Below are positions 41,885 to 53,832 of a DNA stretch of 64,000 nucleotides, piece by piece. The notes under the pieces are model-generated. The model had not been told where the DNA came from. It ran no database searches and saw nothing but the letters and a program-made list of their open reading frames with translations. This DNA is from Clarireedia homoeocarpa (lineage: Eukaryota > Ascomycota > Leotiomycetes > Helotiales > Rutstroemiaceae), in the NCBI GenBank assembly GCA_001465935.1, contig LNKV01000012.1, forward strand, positions 71,302 to 135,301, read 5' to 3'. Numbering within the stretch: position 1 is the first letter of the stretch; the number at the start of each line of letters is the position of its first letter. The position numbers were made by a program, and so were the translations under genes.

Positions 41885-43592
41885 ATGGCTGGAACTACTC
41901 GTAAACCGTCCAACGAGGAGGGTCTTGAGTCCTTCGATCGGCGCAGTCTTGCTAGGCTCAGTGGCGCCGAGGAAACCATGTTCTTGTACGAAGTCTCCAT
42001 GATAATTGCCAAGCACAAGAGCATCTATGAGGAAGACTTGGAGAGACTTGGAAAGAGCGTTGATGCCCACGTCGCCATCTTGGAAGACAACGTCCGTTTT
42101 CTCAACAGCGAGATCAAAGCTCTTGCGCACGAAAATGCCCAACTGCGTGCAAGAGTCCCTGAGGAGGAAGAGCGAGCTTCGCCTGAAAGGAAATCGTATT
42201 CGAGGAGAATGAGCACCGTTTCTGAAAGAGCCGAAGAACGAGGGCTGGATTCGATCAATCCAAACCTGATTAGGAGGGTGAAAAGAGATGTTTGGTTAGG
42301 AGACTTACGCGAGATCGCAAAGAGGAGAAAAGCGCTGGATCTCCACAAAGAAGATACAACGGTTTGTGATCCCCTTCAAGTAACAGTAGATCTTCAAGCT
42401 GATCGCAGCAATTGTCAAAGGTCTTCAAAAAACTTCTCGATCAGTGGATACAACGATATACTCGTGGAGAAGAAATAGACATCATGCTATCGGTGGTTCT
42501 CAAATTCGAAGAAGCTATGAATGCTGAAGAGCAAAGAGAATTGGCGCGTGGCGTAAAAATGGACAGGCTTTTCAACCAGCTTAAGGAGAAGGAAGAAGAA
42601 ATTGAAGCGCTTGAAAAAACTAAAGCCGCTCACCGAGAACTACTCTACGCATTTGAATACAGACTGAGAGAAACCCAGCACAAATCAATAGAACAGGCAA
42701 TACTCATTGATCAACATGAGGATCAGGTTGCTGATCTGAAAGTAACTGCAAAAGCAGAGAAGGAAGAAATACGAAGGGAGCTTCTCACTAGTCTCAAAGT
42801 AACTATGGATGCAAAGGAAAAAGCCATACGAAAGGAGCTTGAGCCATACTGCCATCTTGCTTCAGATATTTTGAACTACAAGAGAGAAAGTGCCAAACCC
42901 GAATTCCTTCGTGACGATCATATCTTGGACTTGGGAATTGATGCCGCGCAAGGTGGAACGTAAGTTGATTTCCTTGAACAACAAACTTCATCTCCAACCA
43001 CAGCTAACTTTTCACAGCTGCTTGGCAGACCTGTACCGAATTGGGTCCAATCCTAGCCAAGACGAGTCTACATGGTTTGAATCTTCTTACGGTGTTTCAA
43101 TCGACAACGCAGATAAGCTTCGTGGAAGTTCCGCGTTTACGAAACTCGCCAACATGCATTTCGATATGCAGCACTACCAATGGACATCGATATTTCCATC
43201 ATCTGAGCACGAGAAAATCTTTCAGAAGCTGAAGCGCAAAGTGGACAAAGTGGAGAAGCCCAAAGCAGATGCCGAGGACGGAACACCTGGATCGTTGAAC
43301 AAATTGCTTCTCGAGGGTAGGAATGGGAAGTCATTCAAAGCTCTTTGTACTGAACATGATGCTGTTTCCAGAATCCACAAGCAAATACGCCAGGATGAAT
43401 GGGTTTCGATGTAAGTAAAGCTTGCGCAGAACTATCAGACATTGGCTAACTGAATTCAGCAGAAAACACTCCGGCTCGATGACACCCGGAATGAGGAGTT
43501 CTGAGCATTATACAATAAGTGAACGAACGCGAAAGTGGAGGTCGAAGAATATCTTGAGAGGTTTCGCGGAATATTTGAAATGGTATATTTGA
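41885..43592 (+). CDS. Coiled-coil protein, third member of the cluster
   Basis: Exons 41885-42379, 42421-42959, 43018-43410, 43460-43592; introns 41, 58 and 49 nt; 519 residues; every join keeps frame. Two coiled-coil blocks: about 30-100 (IYEEDLERLGKSVDAHVAIL, LNSEIKALAHENAQLRARV) and about 195-310 (MDRLFNQLKEKEEEIEALEK, KAEKEEIRRELLTSLKVTM). The third exon codes a region with TWFESSYGVSIDNADKLRG and FTKLANMHFDMQHYQW that weakly resembles the W-rich module of the two upstream genes. The basic tail contains RTRKWRSKNILRGF. No family recognised. The third acceptor is a CAG-CAG tandem, so the protein could differ by one residue. Confidence 0.7.
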
Positions 43593-44098
43593 AATGGTGA
43601 GGATTTGAAAATTTGGAGATGATAGTTATGGAAGTGGTTTTGAAATAAGTTCATATATGAATGCGAATTATTTTTAACGCAGTTTAAATTAAATATACCA
43701 TAGTGTATAGACAACAACAATACATAACGGAGATCGAAATGCGAGACGATGAATGTTGTAAGGGAAACGAAAGATGTGATAAGAAAGAGGAACGAAATAC
43801 CCAAGTGCTTTTCTCGGCTCCAGTGCGGATTATTATTGACCCGAGAAGAGGACGACGACATGGCGGGGCTGAATGCAGCAAGTTTGCAAACTGGTTGGAC
43901 AATTGGAGACACATTTTTTATTGATATGATTAACCGAGCACTACGGAAGTAGTCATCTCTACCAAAAGCAATTCTACCCCATCCTCCAATAACGAAATCT
44001 TGACCAAACACTATCTCTTCTACTCCTTCCCTTCGATAGACCCCCAGCGCTCAACCATCCTGTCTTCTCATCTGCCCAATGTCCAATGTTCCAAGACA
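43593..44098. other. Convergent 3' spacer
   Basis: Lies between the 3' ends of the third coiled-coil gene and the F-box-like gene. Short direct repeats of ATATTTGAAATGG occur just at and after the stop codon (43571-43598). No gene seen. Confidence 0.5.
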
Positions 44099-45275
44099 TC
44101 AAATATTGAATAAACCAGCCAATACCTGCCGCACTGATGTACGAGTCATCCGCTGCCATTCCGATGAGTGCTCCCCAACCTTCGCCGAACCACGATGAAT
44201 CCCTGGTAACCTCGCAAGAGCTAGATTATAATGTGCCACAAAGCGACACATAGAATTCGAACAGCTATAACGATCATGCGTCAAGACTTCCCCTTCCCTA
44301 TGATGTATTTCATATAATCTAGCATCTCGCCACGTCAGGCTCGCCAACAGCGTCACAGTCGACTCATCTAATTCCCCTATACCTTCTGCTACCTTCATCA
44401 TTTTGGAAAATATATCTTCCTTTCCGAGCCGACTTATTTCTTCTTCTGTCCCCATCACATTCGTGTTACTCAATTTCCATTCCCATATCAATGGAGCATC
44501 TGATGGCACACATATCACTCTCCGGTTTGTTCCCAGCAGCAGATCCATTTGTTGCAAACAATACTCAATATATAGCCCATGCATTGCAATGTTCTTCCAA
44601 CGCAGTCTAACCGTTAGCCGTTTCAAATTTCCTACTGTCCGAAGCTCACGACAGACACTCGTCACAAGATTAAAGAACTGCACATAAGCCGGTCTCGAGC
44701 AGTCGTCTTCGTCACCGAGTGAGAAATGCAGCTCACGCACATTCCCAAGAAGCGATAGGCCAAGAAACGGAAGTGCACTTGCTAGGTGCCACTCTTTCGT
44801 AGTGGTGCAACTTTGTTGATATTCCTGTTAACTCAGGTATACCCAGTCTAACTAGACCGCAGACAAAGAGCCTGAGGGGAGAGAGGAGAACATACATATG
44901 GCAGTCTGCCCGGTTTGGCACCGCTATGTGCAGAGATTGGACTGTTTTTAACCACTCCGCCGGAAGTCCATAAGACGCCAATTCATGCCTATCAGTGCGA
45001 ATCGTATAGCTGGCATAAAGACTCTGGACTGGAACTCGCACCCCGCTACGTGACCAGAGGAAGTACGTATTTGTTTGGAAGAAGGTAGCAAGTGCTTCGA
45101 GGTATAAAGGTTCAAAGCAGCGGAGAGCGACAATGACAGTTGGGCTCCGGCCCCGCCAAGTGTCTCTCAGAGCAAAGCGAAAGATGATTTCGCGGAGTTC
45201 GAAAGGGATTTTGGAGAATGGGGGAGGAATGACGATGTGGGTAGAGTGGGTAGATTCGGATGACATGGATGACAT
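44099..45275 (-). CDS. F-box/2EXR-like protein of unknown target
   Basis: Exons 45275-44896 and 44810-44099, 85-nt intron (GTATGT donor, AAAG acceptor); 363 residues. After a Ser/Thr leader, residues about 18-40 read IPPPFSKIPFELREIIFRFAL, the usual start of the short F-box or 2EXR domain in filamentous fungi, followed by VIVALRCFEPLYLEALATFFQTNTYFL. Behind the splice come LASALPFLGLSLLGNVRELHF and helical repeats. Such proteins are numerous and may recruit substrates to SCF ligases, but the target is unknown. An alternative donor four bases later (GTTCTC) with a CAG acceptor also keeps frame; I prefer the consensus donor. Confidence 0.6.
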
Positions 45276-45785
45276 GGATGGAGTAGTGATATTGATTGGG
45301 TATTTTAAGAATGATGAAAGCAACAACTTAAAAAGAGATGTGAAAATTTGGAATCTTCAGCTTCTGGATTGAGGTGAAGAGATGATGATAATGGATGGAG
45401 TTCGATGCTCCTTGTTTGAAAGCATAAAGTGAGACAGCAGGTGTTAATGCCCACAAAGTTACTATAGGAAAGAAAGTGCGACGAGCTGGACGCCTCACGA
45501 GACTAGACGCTTTCCACGTAGATTAGAATTGCCGAAAATCCCAACCAAACAGTGTAGATTGTGTGAGCCAAAATTTTGAGGAGTTAGAACGAGTAATCAA
45601 CAGAAAGAAAAAGAGAGGGAAAAAAAGGGTTGTTTATTGAATTCATATAGAACGCAAGAAGAAGTTAACAATCTATCTATGATATATCCTAGTCAATGTA
45701 CTCGTAAAAACACACCGTATCCTACAAATCCGTGTAACTCAGTGTGGAAATCTAAACATGGATGATGAATACATTATATCTCAGT
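45276..45785. other. Spacer with F-box-like gene promoter
   Basis: Between the 5' end of the F-box-like gene and the 3' end of the sucrose carrier, both minus strand. No feature seen. Confidence 0.5.
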
Positions 45786-47726
45786 TCATTGACCTTGGTT
45801 CATGATAAGAGAGTTCTCGATGCTCCGTCTAGGGCGCGTCGATCTTCCTTCTTCGGCAGCTTCACCTGGAACCTCTATTTCATCCTTGATTCTACTTGTC
45901 AGATATGCTGCGACTAAGGTAGATACTCCTCCAGCGGCCATGACTATTGGGAAACTCTTATCCCCTGGCACACCTCGAGGCTTTTGGAAGAACTTGAAAA
46001 TGAGACTGCTTCCAAGAGTGGCAATCGTTTGTGGCGCAGCAACACTCATGTTATGAATACCCAGGATGATACCTAAGTTTCGTTAGAAATGTTCCGTGAT
46101 AAATCTGAATATACTTACCAGCTTGATCTTCATCGTCGTCTTCAGTATTGGTGGTGGATCGCTGCCTTGATCGACGTACAGCATCACGCTTACTAACTTC
46201 GGCACTGATGATCGCAAATGGAGCCCATAAAGTCATGGCCCAAGACACACCAACCATGGCTATCAAAATGGTTGCCCCCACAATTGTTTGGACGATCAAG
46301 GTAGAGAACATACACGCAGCAAAGATAAGGTGACTAATCAACCAAGCGCGACGCAGGGTGAGACCGGGTATTGCGAGATTGTCGACAAAGCGTGTGAAAC
46401 GGGTAGTGTAACTCTTCGATGATCGAACAGATGCTGATGAAGAAGGCATATCATAGGTTGGAGTGATGAAAAATGGTAGTAGGACGTTGACTGACAATGA
46501 AGTGATGGCGTACATCAAGAGAGCAAAGGTTCCGACACGTGTCGCTTTTTCATACAACTTGTCTAGTTCGGCTGGTGTCATATTTGGGTTCTCCCTCAGA
46601 TATGGTTGCACATAGATGTCGCCAACATAGGAGCTAGAATAAAACAACTGTGGGAAAAAGCCGATCCAGGCCATGAATTCAACCTCACAGACTTTGCGAG
46701 TTTGCGGTGGGAGGCGCTTTATTGACTTGAAGATTTGTTTGAAGAACGCCAACAGTCCTGACTTTGCTTGGGCTGAGATTGGCTCATGGCGTGGGTCGCG
46801 TTCTTTGATGGTCGTGCTGCTGAGGGTGACAGTACTAGCCAAAGTCAAGCTAGCGATTAGGCACAGGATCTTGAACTGGGTGTTTCCAAAGAACCACAGG
46901 TACTTAGGTAAGTCCAAGTAACCGGCAACATAAGCGATAATATTTCCCACGCCGATGGCACGGCTAGCCATGGAATTGGCAGCCTCTAGTGTAGTGTGTT
47001 AGCACCTTCAAACGCGAGTCTTAAATCTCTAAACTTACCCTGCTGGTGACTTGGGGCACAGTCAAGAATAAATGCTCTGATGCTGGCTTGTACTGTAGCA
47101 ACAGCGAAATCCAAAACATATACGAGTAAGACCGCCGCGATAATGGTAGAGGTTTTGACGAATTGTGACTCAGGATCCGCTCCAAATAATCCTAAAATCC
47201 CTCCAACAATCTCTCGAATCCAAGACAGGATCATCAAGGAGATGACAGTAGCAACTGTACCCGCAGCCATGAAAGGCCGTCGTTTGCCCCAAGGTGATCG
47301 ACATCTATCGCTCAGAATTCCGATATATGGCTGAACCAGGGCTCCCGACAATGGTCCAGCAATCCATACCAGCGCCATTAGGGACTTGCTCAATCCCAGT
47401 GAAAGTAGGTATGGAGTCCCGTTTGACAATTCGACTCCCCATGCCACTTGTAAACCGCCAATGCTGATCGTCAAAAGTATCATATACCATATGCCTTTCG
47501 TTTCGGAATACTCGTCATGATCGTCGTGCAAGACAGCTCTGTCATCGATGAGGCCTTCTTCTTCGTGATCCGAATCCGATGCAGAAAGCAATGGTGACTG
47601 CTCATTCATAGGTTTGGGGTCCCCCATCATGGAGTTTCGAGGGGTCTCTTCGGATTTGCTCGATGTGCTTGTTTGTGTTTCTTTGTGCTCCTCTTCTCCA
47701 CCACCAGAATTCTCGTTCTTTGCCAT
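45786..47726 (-). CDS. GPH-family sucrose/alpha-glucoside carrier (Sut1-like)
   Basis: Exons 47726-47039, 46985-46119, 46072-45786; introns 53 and 46 nt; 613 residues. About 70 hydrophilic residues precede TM1 (WYMILLTISIGGLQVAWGVELSNGTPYLLSLGLSK). Landmarks of the plant SUT / fission yeast Sut1 group: GPLSGALVQPYIGILSDRCRSPWGKRRPFM, and across the first splice SHQQEAANSMASRAIGVGNII. A cytosolic loop near 300-345, between the two halves, is basic. The second splice joins DQAGIILGIHNMSVAAPQ. Proton-coupled uptake of sucrose or maltose at the plasma membrane is the known role of the group; substrate here is inferred. Confidence 0.88.
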
Positions 47727-48330
47727 GTTCTTTATGTGACGGGGTGCGTCAATCTTTAAGGTACGTGTCTGGGGTAGATCGGCATCCGTTTAGCTGCATC
47801 CAAGCTTCGCTCCACTTTATTCTGCGAGTGCGGTAACTACAAGGTCGTGTTGGCTGTCTGGCCGAGCGAGGATGGGCTCGAATCGCGATGTTACTGCCTG
47901 CAGGAGTCGCAAACAGCAGGGCTGGGATTCAGTAATGTGTGAGTAAACGCTTCAGTGAAGACTTGAGATCCACGTAGTCATAACATCACCAGGTTGGGTA
48001 GTTGGCACGCGCACTAAATTGCCTGCTGAGAGAGTCTGGTGAATGAATGAATCGGGGAAAACACAACTGGCAGACACCTCGTCTACTGAAAGGTCAGAGT
48101 GTTGGAACTGGGCCAATAGAAATGAAAAAGGGATCGGAACTCAGGTCCTGCGAGTCAACACGCGAATAGCAAGTAGCTGATGTATGGGGTAGAATTTTGC
48201 TTTTGAGGTGGCATTTAACAGGATGAACGAATCGAATTCTGTCAAGTTGCGCTTGACATGAGTTCGTGAAGGCACCGCGTCGGAACCTGGAAACTTTTAT
48301 GTAAGCTGACGATGGTAGCCCCTGGTGCCG

Positions 48331-48499
48331 TGAGTGTTGAGTGCCTTTGAGTGTTGAGTGCCTGGTGATCTCCCACAGCCACAGCCACAGCCTCACTATT
48401 CCCGTCTCAGCCTGTTTGTTCATTGTGTCAGTTCTTTTTTGGAGGTTTCTTAGGTTGCCGGTTTCCCAGCGTGCATCCGCTTTCCCAGCGTGCATCCGC
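48331..48499. repeat. 17-bp and 19-bp tandem duplications
   Basis: Two copies of TGAGTGTTGAGTGCCTK at 48331-48364 and two perfect copies of TTTCCCAGCGTGCATCCGC at 48462-48480 and 48481-48499. Confidence 0.9.
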
Positions 48500-48880
48500 T
48501 TCCCCTTCATCACACGGAAGTACGGAGTTGGCTCTTTGGTAGCCGTATGATTGCATCAGCCCTGCGGATCTTTCTTTTCTGTGTCTCGTGTTGTGTCTTG
48601 TGTTTGCTGTGGGGAAGGAAGAACGGGTGGATGCTGGCGGGCGCATAGCAATCCGAAATTTACATGTAACCAATAACCAACTGTACCTTAGCACAATATC
48701 TACCGACACAAGAGTCCGATTTTCTTGGAGAAACCTGCAAAGTGTCGAGAAGATGATGCGCGTCGTGAAAAGAAGAAGGAATAATTTATGCGAAATTTCT
48801 GTCGTTTAGTGGTAAATTCTGACACAGGCTTCTTTCATGCTTCTATGCTTTCGTGCTTTCGTGACAATCTGGCCAGACCA

Positions 48881-48936
48881 ACGACAAACGACAAACGACA
48901 AACGACCAACGACCAACGACCAACGACCAACGACTA
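48881..48936. repeat. 7-bp tandem array (ACGACMA)x8
   Basis: Eight units: three ACGACAA, four ACGACCA and one ACGACTA in that order, i.e. the variant base switches once along the array. Confidence 0.95.
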
Positions 48937-49329
48937 ATAACCAAGCTTACACCAAAATCCAACTTGTTGCCCGTACGTAGGCACGCAGGCTGCTGAGAAA
49001 CATCGAAATCCAGCTGCGCAATCTATTGGCCGTCCACGCCGTCCTAGCCTGCCCTATCTAGAACCGGTTGTACCACTATGTACTCGGAACCAGACCCCAG
49101 TATCACCTAACTATCTGAGAGTGCTCTATCTATTTCCACAACGGACCCGAACTCCAACTCCACACCTTCATTAAGATCTCCCCACCATCACCTTCAAGCA
49201 AGACAATATATGCGTCCTTCCTTACCTCTTGCCTGCTCGTCTTTGAGCCACATTAGAAGCTACAGTCTTTCACCATAAAACCAATCTGACAGCTTGCGAA
49301 GATAGTCGCAACTCAATCGCTCTCTCACT

Positions 49330-51538
49330 ATGTCTGCGGCGATAGCCGGCTCGGTCTTCGAGCTTCTAAGTATGTTTGCCATGACAAGATTCACTTATTG
49401 TTGTGCACACCTTGCTAATCTATATTTTTCCACAGGGAGACAATCAGAGGAGGCAGATCCAGATGGTATGCCTGCCTGGCTTCGTTGCACATTCATGGTC
49501 TTATAGCTAACTGACCTCCAGCACCGGATTCATCGCAAAAGGAAATTTTCTCATCATGGGCACTCTTCATTCTTATTATGCTACTCATCGCGGCTCTATT
49601 TACCAGTTATATGCTACAAAACAAGAAGGTTGAAGCTGTGCATGAAACTGTCATCTCAATCTTTGCTGGTGAGCTATGATACTCCCCGCCCCTCATTTGG
49701 CAGACACTAATCGACTAGGTATGACAATTGGGTTAATTCTTCAATTCAGTGCTGGTGATTCGATAAAGAGTCTTGTCAGTTTCGACGACCAAATCTTCTT
49801 CAATCTTCTCCTGCCGCCAATTATCCTCGCATCAGGCTACGAGCTGCACCAGGCGAATTTCTTTCGCAACATTGGGACCATCTTGACATTCGCATTTGCG
49901 GGGACATTTATATCAGCCATAGTTCTGGGATTGGTATTGTGGCTATACACAAGAATTCCTCTCGATGGCGTTAGTATGACTTTCGTTGATGCCATTTCTG
50001 TTGGTGCGACACTTTCGGCCACCGACCCTGTTACAATTCTCGCAATTTTCAATACATACAAGGTCGACCCGAAACTTTATACGGTTATCTTCGGTGAATC
50101 GATTCTCAACGATGCCATCGCGATAGTCTTGTTCGAGACGGCACAGCGATACAAGGAAGACGGAAATGCAGGCACATTGGGATTCATAAGCTTGATTGAG
50201 GGTATTGGTATTTTCTTGGCTGTGTTCTTTACGAGCTTGATCATTGGTGTGATTGTTGGAATTGCGACCGCTTTGGGATTGAAGTACACATATGTCAGGA
50301 GATTCCCGAAGATTGAAAGCTGTCTGATCGTGTTGATCGCCTATGCCAGCTACTTCTTCTCTAATGGTTTGCATATGTCTGGTTAGTATGCCCTATCCTT
50401 TGACGTTGGACAGCAAACACTAATTGTTGCAGGAATTGTCACTCTTTTGTTCTGTGGTATTACGCTGAAGCACTATGCTTACTACAACATGTCTCGCCGA
50501 ACACAGCTCACAACCAAGTACCTCTTTCAAGTCCTGGCGCAATTGTCAGAGAATTTCATCTTCATTTACCTCGGGTTGTCGCTGTTCACCGAGGGTAACC
50601 TACAGTTCAAGCCACTTTTTATCATAGTCACAGTCATCGGTATTTGTGTCGCGCGATGGGCAGCAGTATTCCCGCTTTCCCGACTCATTAACTGGTCGAT
50701 TAGATATCGCGCGAAGAGGAGAGGTAAGGAGGTTGCGGATGAATTGCCATATAACTACCAAGCTATGTTGTTCTGGGCTGGGCTGCGTGGAGCAGTCGGT
50801 GTCGCACTTGCAACTGGTATGACTGGTGAAAATTCATGGGCGCTCAAAGCGACTGTACTTATAGTCGTGGTGCTCACTGTTATCATTTTTGGTGGAACTA
50901 CGGCACGTATGCTGGAAATTCTTGGTATTCGCACCGGGGTGGTAGAAGAACTTGATAGCGATGATGAATTCGATATCGAGGCCGTATCGGCAGGGAACTA
51001 CTACAAGCAAGCTGGGACAGGAATTGGGAACGACCACAGACGAGGTAATGGATCCCTGCAACTTGATGGCATATCCAGGGGCGGGCACAGTAGAGGACCG
51101 GAGCGAGGAAGTTATGCAAGTGGAAATGCAAGCCCAAATATTAGACCGTCAAGTATCAGCCGAAAAAGCTCCACCGCAAACGGACGAGGTCTTGACGCCG
51201 AAATCCGGCAAGAACTATTGGGAAGAACAGGTAATACAAGTGATGAGGGCTTTGACAGTGATGCATCTGATCTTCCACCACCCGTGAAACGATCACCAAA
51301 GAGGAGGTTATCGCCACCACACGATAACCATGATATGAACACACCATATCCGACATCTGGGAGCACGAGTCGCCCTGAGCCGCCCCACATTACGGCTTCT
51401 GGTGCCATCAGCCAGCTGCTACATGGCACAACAGAGGACCACGCAGCATGGTTCAAGCAATTGGATGAGGGATTCATCAAGCCGAAACTTCTCCTTGATG
51501 GAGGAAAGGGTCCTCATGGGGGGCCAAGTGGGAGCTAA
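49330..51538 (+). CDS. NHX1: Endosomal/vacuolar Na+/H+ exchanger, NHX1 type
   Basis: Five exons: 49330-49369, 49436-49465, 49522-49668, 49719-50381, 50433-51538; introns 50-66 nt; 661 residues. Exon 2 is only 30 nt. CPA1 landmarks: FFNLLLPPIILASGYELH (amiloride-site motif FFxxLLPPI), SATDPVTILAIF, FGESILNDAIAIVLFE with the Asn-Asp ion-binding pair, and FWAGLRGAVGVALA. About 12 membrane spans to residue 470, then a hydrophilic Gly/Ser/Pro tail of about 190 residues that ends DGGKGPHGGPSGS. It exchanges Na+ or K+ for H+ in endosomes or vacuole, setting luminal pH and salt tolerance. The fourth donor GTTAGT is slightly unusual. Confidence 0.93.
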
Positions 51539-52185
51539 CGCGCGAGTTATTGTAGGTGGTGGAAGAGCTATTTATCTAAAACACAGGATAGGGCATGGAA
51601 AAGGCGTTTGGGGTCTATAAGAGGCATTGAAAGTTTGGCTTGGCCTTTACGGATATATGTGATATAGTTATAGATCTCAATGGGTCTATCCCTGGGGTAC
51701 TGTTGGTACTGTGAACAACCAGTATTATGATAGGATTACTTTATTGTTGGGTTTGGTAATACCCTTCCACAACTGATAACTGTCATTTCTTGCTATGTGT
51801 GCTCTCCTAGCTGTTCGTGCTCCCTGGTGGTCGTTTATTGCCTAGGCCCGTCTGTTTCTTCTCATAAAAGCAGGCGCATATGCCTAGAACCATGGAGAGA
51901 GCTCAGAGAGCAATACCAGTACTGGAAAGGATAAATACCTCGTAGTACTCGATCACCGTACCATCTCACCTTCAGCGTACGACCAGGTAATCGCGCACTC
52001 ATAATTTGAGTTTCTGGAAAGCAGTCATAAAGTTATGGTTCATCTCTATTTTATGCCAGGTCAAAATATCTTACAAAGAACCGTCTATCACCCATTCTCT
52101 CCTTTCTTATTGGCCCAGCCACATAGGTAAGCAACCTTTGCACACTTCAAGGCTGCCAGCTTAAAGTGTACTACTGTCCATCACT
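51539..52185. other. Convergent 3' spacer
   Basis: Between the 3' ends of the exchanger and the fucose-permease-like gene. No feature seen. Confidence 0.5.
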
Positions 52186-53832
52186 CTATAATTCATTCTT
52201 GTCAACATGAGATCTGTCAATGGAATTAGAAGGCTCAATCTCCAAATGGCACGTGGCAGCTTTCGTCCCCTTCTCCTCCCACGCAATACTAGCACGGCGT
52301 CCCTCTCTAGCCGAATCACCCATCGTGCCATCGGCATCCTGGTACCCGATGGTGGTCTCTCTGAAGCCGTCCAGTTCCTGGGCACAAACGGTGTTGAGGT
52401 AGATGGGGAAGACGAAAGCGACTAGGAATCCGCAGAGTGGGACGAGCATGGCAATGTGGTAGCCGCGCTTGTCGGCGAGGAGGCCAGTCAGCGAGGGGAA
52501 AAGTGCGCCGCCTGAGACGGCGGCGACGATCCAGGACGACCCGCGCTTGGTGTGCCGGCCGAGACCGCGGATGGAGAGGGTGAAGATGGTGGGGAAGATG
52601 CAGGATTCGAAGAATCTGTGAGGTTGGTTGAGTGAGATGTTAGGAAGATGGGTGGGTGGGTGTTGCAAAACTTACAGGACCAGAGATAACATGGCAACAC
52701 CACCTTCGCCTTTAGTTCCGATGGCAGCACCGATGAAGATCATGATAGCAGTCATGAAACTCATGAGAACCCAACGGGGTTTGCAGAACATCATCAAGCC
52801 CGCAGCTGCGAATCTGCCAATGGCGAAAAGTGCCTGGCCAATCGCATATCGATCCGAAGCAGCAGCTTGATCGATTCCAGCGCTCTCCTCTGCATACTTG
52901 ATGAAGTTTGCAGCTACACCAACCTGAGCACCAACATAGCAGAACTGGGCCGCGACACCAAAGAATAACTTGTACTGTCGTCTCATGGGTCTATCTTCGT
53001 ATCCGGTCAGACCAGCAGATTGCTCGCCTTGCAGAGCCATATCCGCATCTGTGATTTCGGGAAGCGGGCTGAAGTAGAACACCACTGCTAGCAAGAACAC
53101 GAAACATGCGATGCCGAGATAGGTCCATTGGACTTTAGATAGATCGGTAGCGTCGGCCTTCTTGAAGAAGACACGGGAGGCGAGCAATGGAGCGATGACG
53201 GATCCGACGGCTTGGAATGACTGAGAAAGTTCGAGACGGAACTCGGAGAGGCGGGGTGGACCGCAAGTGGCGATGTAGGGGTTGGCTGCCGTCTCGAGGG
53301 TGCTGAGACCGGATCCGACGATGAATAAACTTCCGCAGAAACCACCGAATGAGCGGTATACGGCCGAGGGCCAGAACATCAGTGCGCCTACGCCGTAGAT
53401 GGAGAGTCCTGTGATGAAAGTCCATTTGTATCCAAACTTTCGTACGAGCCACTGCAAATTCAAAAATCAGAACCAGACTCGAACATGAAAGACAGGGTTT
53501 GGAGTAGCACTTACACCAGAGTATGTGAGAGGGCCAATGAAATACGCGCCGAAATAAGCACCTTGCAAGCCACCGGCTTCAGCAGCAGTGATATTCAGCG
53601 CCGTCTGGAACTTGGCGTTTAGGACATCGAGAAGACCGTATGCGAAACCCCACAGGAAGAAGAGGATGGTGACGAGAGTAATGGGGTAGATGGACTGCTT
53701 GACAGTCAAGGATGCCGCTCCCGTCAAACCGGTGTTTGCGACGTTGCCTTGGTGGGCCATGGCTTCAGCATTAGAGGGACGGCGCTGCTCCAAGACATCT
53801 TTTGTCTTGGGCTCTGTATCTCTTCCGAACAT
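52186..53832 (-). CDS. FucP-like MFS carrier (fucose/glucose/galactose permease group)
   Basis: Exons 53832-53515, 53451-52676, 52615-52186; introns 63 and 60 nt; 507 residues. About 50 hydrophilic residues precede TM1. Landmarks: ITLVTILFFLWGFAYGLLDVLN (TM1), then QGAYFGAYFIGPLTYSG joined to WLVRKFGYKWTFITGLSIYGVGALMFWP, and FIVGSGLSTLETAANPYIATCGPP, which is the ETAANPY signature of the bacterial FucP/GlcP family. C-terminal half: FFESCIFPTIFTLSIRGLGRHTKRGSSWIVAAVSGGA. Members are proton symporters for monosaccharides; the substrate here is unknown. The last 70 residues are a charged cytosolic tail. Confidence 0.9.

Larger units (their letters stand above)
47727..49329. other. Divergent spacer rich in small tandem repeats
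   Basis: 1.6 kb between the start codons of the sucrose carrier (minus) and the Na+/H+ exchanger (plus). Contains a 17-bp duplication (48331-48364), three CACAGC units near 48376, a 19-bp duplication (48462-48499) and a 7-bp array (48881-48936). No gene seen. Confidence 0.5.

Noticed and set aside
42412..42963. Reading 42412-42963 as an independent gene overlapping the 41885 frame.
   Set aside because: A 41-nt intron (42380-42420) joins the two frames in phase, and two further introns extend the same protein.
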